From Leucobacter komagatae (lineage in GTDB: Bacteria > Actinomycetota > Actinomycetes > Actinomycetales > Microbacteriaceae), in assembly GCF_000834055.1 (NCBI RefSeq), contig NZ_JXSQ01000012.1, positions 1 to 64,000 on the forward strand: a stretch of 64,000 bases of DNA, read 5' to 3'. The notes under the pieces are model-generated. The model searched no databases. It saw nothing but the letters and a program-made list of their open reading frames with translations, and was not told the origin of the DNA. The number at the start of each line of letters is the position of its first letter. Position 1 is the first letter of the stretch. The position numbers and the translations under genes were made by a program. Below, piece after piece: positions 59,013 to 64,000 of this stretch.

Positions 59013-60281
59013 TTAGCCGGTTGCGCCGCTTCCCGCCTTGCGCCCTGGCTCGCGTGCCGCGCCCGCAGCGAAGATCACGAAGATGAGGAACACCGCGATT
59101 GGGAGGAACGCCCTGAGGAGTCCGAAGTGTTCGCCAAGGAACCCGATCGCCATGGGGCCGACGAGGAACGCTGCGTAGGTGATGGCGGAGACAGTAGCGA
59201 CACCGCGCACGGCTTTCTCCGGGTCGTCGGCTGCGGCAGACACCCCGATCGGGAAGCCGAGCGCGCTGCCGATGCCCCACAGCGCGGCGAAAACGTACGA
59301 CGCCCACGGGAAGGGGACAACGTTCAACAGCACGATGCTGCTGCCAGCGACGACCGCACTCGCACGAAGAATCCAGACCCTGCCGAACCGGCCAAGCAAC
59401 CAACTTCCCGCGGCTCGCGTCGACAGCATCGCGACGAAGAACACGCCGAGCGCGAGCGCAGCTGCCGGGTTCGAGAAGCCCCGGTGATCTGCGAGGGCGA
59501 GCGGGAGCCAGTCGGTCGCTGTTCCCTCCGTCAGCCCCATGCTCATCGCGAGCAGGCCAATCACAATGATGCGTGGGTCGCGCCACGGGTTGTAGCTCGC
59601 GGGTCGCTGCTTCACCGCCTCCACCGCGGGGGTGGCCAGCAACTGGATCGGGCCAGTGTTCGTGGTCACGACGAGCGGCTCGCCTGCCGGGGCCGCAGGC
59701 TCCACCCGCGGGATCCGCTGGATTGCGAAGAGGATGCCAACGACGATGACCGCGAAGACGATCCCGAGGTGGATGGGCACCGGAACCTTGAACGTTTCCG
59801 CGAGCGCACCGACACCCATGGCGCTCACCCCGCCGAGGCTGTAACCGCCGTGGAGCAGTGGCATGCGCGGCTTCCCAAGCGCACGCTCCGCCGCGGCCCC
59901 ACTGACGTTCATCGCCACGTCGCTCGTGCTGAAAAAGAAACCAAAGACCGCGAGTGCGAGCATGCCGGGGGCCGCGAAACCAAACCACAGCAGCGTCGCG
60001 CCGAGCGGCATGAAGAGCGCCTGGCCGAGGGCGCCGTAGTAGATCGTTCGCCGCGGGCCAAGCCACGTGACCGTGCGACCGGCAATGACGAGCCCGATGA
60101 CCGACCCGGTCGCGAGCACGAGACCGATGATGCTCATCTGCAGCGTGCTGGCGCCGAGATGGTCACGCACGGCAGGGATGCGGGCAAGCCAATTGCCGAA
60201 CCCGAACCCGAACATCGTGAAGACGATGAGTACGCCAAACGTCCACCCCGAAGGCGTGATCTGAGAATCCTTTGCGGCCAC
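59013..60281 (-). CDS. major facilitator superfamily transporter
   Basis: 422 residues with twelve likely spans. WLARIPAVRDHLG after the first span and AGRTVTWLGPRRTIYYGALGQAL between spans 2 and 3 resemble the MFS loop signature; a long cytoplasmic loop (EPAAPAGEPLVVTTNTGP) separates the halves. It belongs to the FucP/YfkF-like drug or sugar exporter branch rather than a named subgroup. It follows nucS by 9 bases upstream on the same strand. The substrate is unknown. Confidence 0.9.
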   Translation of the reverse strand: MAAKDSQITPSGWTFGVLIVFTMFGFGFGNWLARIPAVRDHLGASTLQMSIIGLVLATGSVIGLVIAGRTVTWLGPRRTIYYGALGQALFMPLGATLLWFGFAAPGMLALAVFGFFFSTSDVAMNVSGAAAERALGKPRMPLLHGGYSLGGVSAMGVGALAETFKVPVPIHLGIVFAVIVVGILFAIQRIPRVEPAAPAGEPLVVTTNTGPIQLLATPAVEAVKQRPASYNPWRDPRIIVIGLLAMSMGLTEGTATDWLPLALADHRGFSNPAAALALGVFFVAMLSTRAAGSWLLGRFGRVWILRASAVVAGSSIVLLNVVPFPWASYVFAALWGIGSALGFPIGVSAAADDPEKAVRGVATVSAITYAAFLVGPMAIGFLGEHFGLLRAFLPIAVFLIFVIFAAGAAREPGRKAGSGATG

Positions 60282-60342
60282 AGAACTCCTGACGAAACAA
60301 GGTGACCGCGCGGCGGCTGAACTCCACCATTCTACGGCCGCG

Positions 60343-61698
60343 TTACGCTCCGAGCACGATCCATTTTCCGCCGCGGGTGCGCAACCCGAGCGTGGTTGCG
60401 CGCGCGAGCATGAACACGATCATGAAACTTGCGACGATCGCGACCAGCGCAGCCGTTCCGGTCGGCACCAGACGCGTCGCCAACCACAGCACAGGCAGGT
60501 ACACGGCGAGGTTCAGCATGCTCGTCCACGCGAGATACCGCGCGTCACCCGCGCCCATAAGCACACCGTCGAGCACGAATACGAGGCCACCGAGTGGCAG
60601 TGACGCCCCGAGCACAATGAGGGCGGGTGGAAGGATCGCGAGTACGCCGGCGTCACTCGTGAATGCCATGCCAATGATGGGACTGCCGAGCGCGAGCACC
60701 GCCCCGATCGCCGCACCGGAGGCGAGCCCCCAGAAGATCGTTCGGGCAACCACACGACGCGCCTGCGCAGCGTTGCGGGAACCGAGCGCGTCACCGATGA
60801 GCGCCTGCGCCGCGATCGCGAGCGCATCGAGCGCGAACGCCGCTGTCGAGAAAATGGTGAACACCACCTGATATGCCGCAGTCGCCTCCGTGCCGTGGCT
60901 CGTCGCAGCGAAAACCGTTGCGAGGAACGCGGCCCTGAGTCCGAGCGTGCGGATGAAGAGCCAGCCACCTGAGCGCCCCGCCCGCGACAGGCCGTCGCGC
61001 TGTGGCAGCCAGCTCGCGCGTGCCTGCCTCGCGTGCCGCGCAACGACGACGACGTAGACGAGCACCATGCCCCACTGCGCGGCCACCGTGCCCCACGCGC
61101 TCCCAGCGATGCCCCACCCAAGGCCGTAAATGAACCACCAATTGAGCAGCGCGTTCGCGGAGAACCCGATCGTCGCTACATAGAGCGGTGTGCGCGTGTC
61201 TTGGAGGCCGCGGAGCAGGCCGGTGGCGGCGAACACGAGGAGCATCGCCGGGATACCGAGGCATGACACCGTGAGGTAGGCGAGCGCCTGCGCTGTCGTC
61301 TCAGCGCTCGCACCGAACGCGCGCACCAGCGGGGCGCTGAGTAGCCACAGCGCACCGCCAACGACGACGCCAATGCCGAGCGCAAGCCAGAACCCGTCGA
61401 TGCCTGCCTGGACGGCGCCGCGCACATCCCCAGCCCCGCGCCTGCGCGCAACCATCGGGGTCGTGGAATACGCGAGGAAGATCATGAGGCCAACAGCGGT
61501 CTGCAGGATAGCGCTCGCGATCGCCAGCCCAGCGAGGGGAGCGGCCCCGAGGTGGCCGATGAAGATCGCGTCGAGGGTGAGGAGCAGCGGCTCGACGATG
61601 AGCGCGCCGAGCGCGGGAATCGCGAGCGCAGCGATCCGCCGATCGATAGCCCTGCGACTGTCGCGCCAAGGGCCGGCCCCGGCAACTTCCCCCACCAT
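60343..61698 (-). CDS. MATE-family efflux protein (DinF-like)
   Basis: 451 residues, twelve spans in two MatE repeats. The first repeat has AIPALGALIVEPLLLTLDAIFIGHLGAAPLAGLAIAS, typical of the DinF branch; the second contains FILMSR-like VARTIFWGLASGAAIGAVLALGSPIIG. It exports organic cations or toxic metabolites using H+ or Na+. The start at ATG 61698 fits its length. It has its own gap from the MFS gene (61 bases). Confidence 0.92.
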   Translation of the reverse strand: MVGEVAGAGPWRDSRRAIDRRIAALAIPALGALIVEPLLLTLDAIFIGHLGAAPLAGLAIASAILQTAVGLMIFLAYSTTPMVARRRGAGDVRGAVQAGIDGFWLALGIGVVVGGALWLLSAPLVRAFGASAETTAQALAYLTVSCLGIPAMLLVFAATGLLRGLQDTRTPLYVATIGFSANALLNWWFIYGLGWGIAGSAWGTVAAQWGMVLVYVVVVARHARQARASWLPQRDGLSRAGRSGGWLFIRTLGLRAAFLATVFAATSHGTEATAAYQVVFTIFSTAAFALDALAIAAQALIGDALGSRNAAQARRVVARTIFWGLASGAAIGAVLALGSPIIGMAFTSDAGVLAILPPALIVLGASLPLGGLVFVLDGVLMGAGDARYLAWTSMLNLAVYLPVLWLATRLVPTGTAALVAIVASFMIVFMLARATTLGLRTRGGKWIVLGA

Positions 61699-61791
61699 GG
61701 GCTACAGGCTACCCGTACCGCGACAGAGCCGTGAGGATCGCTGAGAGTGAACGCCCTGGGCACCCCGATCACCCGCAGCTAGGCTGTGGAC

Positions 61792-63780
61792 ATGAGCAAC
61801 TCCGGTATTGACCTCACCGAACTCGACGCGTCGGTGCGCCCACAGGACGATCTGTTTCGGCACATGAACGGAAAGTGGATCGACCGCACCGAGATCCCAG
61901 CCGACAAGGCCCGTTACGGATCCTTCGCCGTTCTCGCGGAGAACGCCGAAGAGGCGGTGCGCGACATCATCACGGGAACCGATTCGCCTGCCCCCGGCCT
62001 CATCGAGGGCGGCGCAGACGCGGAGGCCGACAAGGTCGCCGCGCTGTACACGAGCTTCATGGACACCGAGCGCATCGACTCGCTCGGCGCCGAGCCGATC
62101 CGTGCCGACCTTGAGCGCGCCCTCGCCGTGCCCTCGATCCCCGAACTCGTGCGCCTCACGGCGGAGCTCGAGCGCCAGGGCCTCGGCGGCTTCTACGGCA
62201 TGTTCATTGACAACGACCCAGGCGACCCGGCGCGCTACATCCTCTTCGTGATGCAGGGCGGCATCGGCCTGCCAGACGAGTCCTACTACCGCGAGGACCA
62301 GTTTGCCGAGATCCGCGAGCAGTACCGCGCGCACATCGCGCGCATGCTCACCCTCGCGGGCGTCGGATCCGAGACCCCCGGCGACGCCGAGCGCCTCGCG
62401 GGCCTCGCGTTCGACCTTGAGACGCGCATCGCGGCGAGCCACTGGGACACGGTCGCGAGCCGTGACATCCAGAAGCTCTACAACCTGCGCGACTTCGCTG
62501 GGCTGCAGGAAATCACCCCCGAGCTCGACTGGAGCGCGTACATCGCCGCGATGGGCGCTCCGGAGGCCGCGTTCGCCGAGGTCGTCGCCGCGCAGCCAGA
62601 CGCGCTCGCCGGTCTCGCTTCCCTGCTCGTCGAGGACGAACTCGAGGCATGGCAGGCGTGGCTCGCCTGGTCGATCGTGCGATCCTCCGCCGCGCTCCTC
62701 ACGCAGGAAATGTCGCGCGCAAACTTCGACTTCTACGGCACCGCGCTCACCGGGGCGACCGAGCAGCGCGAGCGGTGGCGCCGCGGCGTCTCCTTCGTCG
62801 AGGGTGCGATGGGCGAGGCCGTCGGCCGCATCTACGTCGAGCGCCACTTCGACGAGAACTCGAAGGCCGCAATGGACGAGCTCGTCGGCCACCTCATCGG
62901 CGCCTACAGCGACTCCATCAAGGAGCTCTCGTGGATGGGTGAGGGCACGCGCGAGCGCGCACTCGAGAAGCTCGGTAAGTTCACGCCGAAGATCGGCTAC
63001 CCCGTGCAGTGGCGCGACTACGCTGCGCTCGCCGCAGACTCGAGCGACCTTGTCGGCAACTCGCGCCGCGTCGCCGAGTACGAGTTCCAGCGCGAGTTCG
63101 GCAAGATCGGCAAGCCCATCGACCAAAACGAATGGTTCATGACGCCGCAGACCGTCAACGCGTACTACAACCCCGGCATGAACGAGATCGTGTTCCCCGC
63201 GGCGATCCTGCAGCCCCCGTTCTTCGACGCAACCTGGGATGCTGCGACGAACTTCGGCGCGATCGGCGCCGTCATCGGCCACGAGATCGGCCACGGCTTC
63301 GACGACCAGGGGTCGCGCTACGACGGCGACGGCAAGCTCACCGACTGGTGGACCGAGCAGGACCGCGAGGCGTTTGAGAAGCTCACTGGCGCACTCATCG
63401 GCCAGTACAACGAGCTCTCGCCGGAGGGCGCTGACGGCCAGACCGTCAATGGCGAACTCACGATCGGCGAGAACATCGGCGACCTTTCGGGCCTCGAGAT
63501 CGCGTGGAAGGCGTACCTGCGGTCGCTCGCAGGCGCCGAGTCACCCGTCATCGACGGCCTCACCGGCGCCGAGCGCTTCTTCCTCGCTTGGGCGCAGGCC
63601 TGGCAGCAGAAGTCGCGGCCGGCAGAGGTTGTGCGGCTCTTGACGATCGACCCGCACTCACCGAACGAGTTCCGTTGCAACCAGATCCTCAAGAACCTCG
63701 CAGCGTTCCACGAGGCGTACGACACGAAGCCGGGTGACGCGCTCTACCTCGCCCCCGAGGAGCGCGTGAGCATCTGGTAG
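61792..63780 (+). CDS. M13-family zinc metallopeptidase (PepO/neprilysin type)
   Basis: 662 residues from ATG 61792; GTG 61786 is a less likely start. M13 catalytic motif HEIGH at 497-501 (VIGHEIGHGFDDQGS), third zinc ligand Glu560 in GENIGDLSGLEIA, substrate-side NAYYNPGMNEIVFPAAILQPPFF, and the C-terminal Arg segment RCNQILKNLAAFHEAY. No signal peptide, so it is a cytoplasmic oligopeptidase. Opens with QDDLFRHMNGKW, the usual M13 N-terminus. It is alone and ends at a hairpin. Confidence 0.95.
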   Translation: MSNSGIDLTELDASVRPQDDLFRHMNGKWIDRTEIPADKARYGSFAVLAENAEEAVRDIITGTDSPAPGLIEGGADAEADKVAALYTSFMDTERIDSLGAEPIRADLERALAVPSIPELVRLTAELERQGLGGFYGMFIDNDPGDPARYILFVMQGGIGLPDESYYREDQFAEIREQYRAHIARMLTLAGVGSETPGDAERLAGLAFDLETRIAASHWDTVASRDIQKLYNLRDFAGLQEITPELDWSAYIAAMGAPEAAFAEVVAAQPDALAGLASLLVEDELEAWQAWLAWSIVRSSAALLTQEMSRANFDFYGTALTGATEQRERWRRGVSFVEGAMGEAVGRIYVERHFDENSKAAMDELVGHLIGAYSDSIKELSWMGEGTRERALEKLGKFTPKIGYPVQWRDYAALAADSSDLVGNSRRVAEYEFQREFGKIGKPIDQNEWFMTPQTVNAYYNPGMNEIVFPAAILQPPFFDATWDAATNFGAIGAVIGHEIGHGFDDQGSRYDGDGKLTDWWTEQDREAFEKLTGALIGQYNELSPEGADGQTVNGELTIGENIGDLSGLEIAWKAYLRSLAGAESPVIDGLTGAERFFLAWAQAWQQKSRPAEVVRLLTIDPHSPNEFRCNQILKNLAAFHEAYDTKPGDALYLAPEERVSIW

Positions 63781-63793
63781 CACTGGGCGTTCG

Positions 63794-63835
63794 ACATTCT
63801 GGCTCGGCGCGCGCAAGCGTGCCGGGCCAGAATGT
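63794..63835. terminator. hairpin terminator between M13 gene and the last partial gene
   Basis: ACATTCTGGC (63794-63803) pairs with GCCAGAATGT (63826-63835), and the interior can pair further, between two convergent genes. Good stem, weak T-tract. Confidence 0.8.
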
Positions 63836-63844
63836 TGAGCGCTC

Positions 63845-64000
63845 CTAGTCGAGTGCGTCCGGGTCCGCGCCGAAGCGTTCGAGCTGTTTGCGCTCAGCTG
63901 CCACCTGTTTGCGCTCGCTGCTGAGCTGCTTGCGTTCAGCGCTCAACTGCTTGCGTTCAGCGCGCCGCACCTGCCGCGGAACCTTCGGCGGGATCGCCGC
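63845..64000 (-). CDS. partial protein ending in (A/S)ERKQ(L/V) heptad repeats
   Basis: Reading the minus strand from the right edge gives an open frame that ends in TAG at 63847-63845. The last 50 residues are AIPPKVPRQVRR, then AERKQLS, AERKQLS, SERKQVA, AERKQLE, then RFGADPDAL. The N-terminus is outside the window. The repeat looks like a charged alpha-helical stalk or coiled coil. The family is unknown. Confidence 0.7.
   Translation of the reverse strand, partial: AAIPPKVPRQVRRAERKQLSAERKQLSSERKQVAAERKQLERFGADPDALD
63884..63967 (-). repeat. four 21-bp in-frame tandem repeats
   Basis: Copies begin at 63884, 63905, 63926 and 63947, each CTG(T/C)TTGCG(C/T)TC plus 9 less conserved bases. 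The 21-bp period matches the 7-residue protein unit. Confidence 0.85.

Noticed and set aside
58890-60305. 471-codon plus-strand frame across the MFS gene
   Set aside because: Arg/Asp/His-rich shadow composition and no start signal; the opposite strand encodes a membrane transporter.
61702-63294. 530-codon minus-strand open frame across the M13 peptidase
   Set aside because: Mirror frame of a gene with strong third-position GC; the M13 motifs are on the plus strand.

Overview
The window is a high-GC actinobacterial chromosome segment, most like the family Microbacteriaceae (Leucobacter or a close relative is my best guess, not provable here). Pointers are NucS-type mismatch repair, a single-polypeptide carboxyltransferase, the menaquinone genes, a bioYMN biotin importer with a TetR gene, SCO4848-, DUF4229- and SseB-type small proteins, and strong G/C at third codon positions. 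Most of the window is ordinary core chromosome. The exception is the left edge (1 to about 3.6 kb), which is visibly more AT-rich and mosaic.

Left island (1-3.6 kb): a TIR-domain protein that runs off the left edge, a possible recombinase scrap, a complete IS3-family element with perfect 24-bp ends, and a tyrosine integrase that has lost its N-terminus and carries two frameshifts. The integrase points at the 3' end of tRNA-Ser(GCU), the usual arrangement for an island inserted in a tRNA gene. Next come an LCP cell-wall ligase, tRNA-Ser(UGA), a HAD phosphatase, serS, a lipid kinase, a PadR/HAAS-type pair, pheA, pgm and a NagD-like phosphatase (3.8-13.7 kb).

Region 13.7-21.8 kb is the most interesting metabolic block. 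A leftward five-gene run (two membrane proteins of DUF5058 type and a partner, an M20 amidohydrolase, a family III CoA-transferase and a fused carboxyltransferase) is divergent from an amidase plus a duplicated-domain Lrp-type regulator. It reads as an import, hydrolysis and CoA-activation pathway for an unknown amide or N-acyl compound. After pyrE, a polar amino-acid ABC importer and a lysA-like decarboxylase lie divergent from a PucR regulator and a sirtuin (22.4-29.1 kb), followed by pyruvate carboxylase. The menaquinone block (32.6-41.5 kb) holds a ferredoxin-NADP reductase, polyprenyl diphosphate synthase, menG with an unexpected Lys/Ala/Pro-rich histone-like tail, menF, ppk2, menD and two small membrane proteins.

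From 41.5 to 64 kb: two GT4 glycosyltransferases, a secreted CHAP-like protein, tRNA-Ser(GGA), a second amino-acid ABC importer, a tagD-like cytidylyltransferase, assorted small proteins, the bioYMN operon facing a BioQ-like TetR gene across two operator-like sites, a stress-type CsbD-like protein, a fatty-acyl-CoA ligase/CoA-transferase pair, nucS, MFS and MATE exporters, an M13 metallopeptidase, and the tail of a heptad-repeat protein cut by the right edge. No CRISPR array, rRNA, prophage or convincing riboswitch was seen. The three tRNA genes are all serine isoacceptors.
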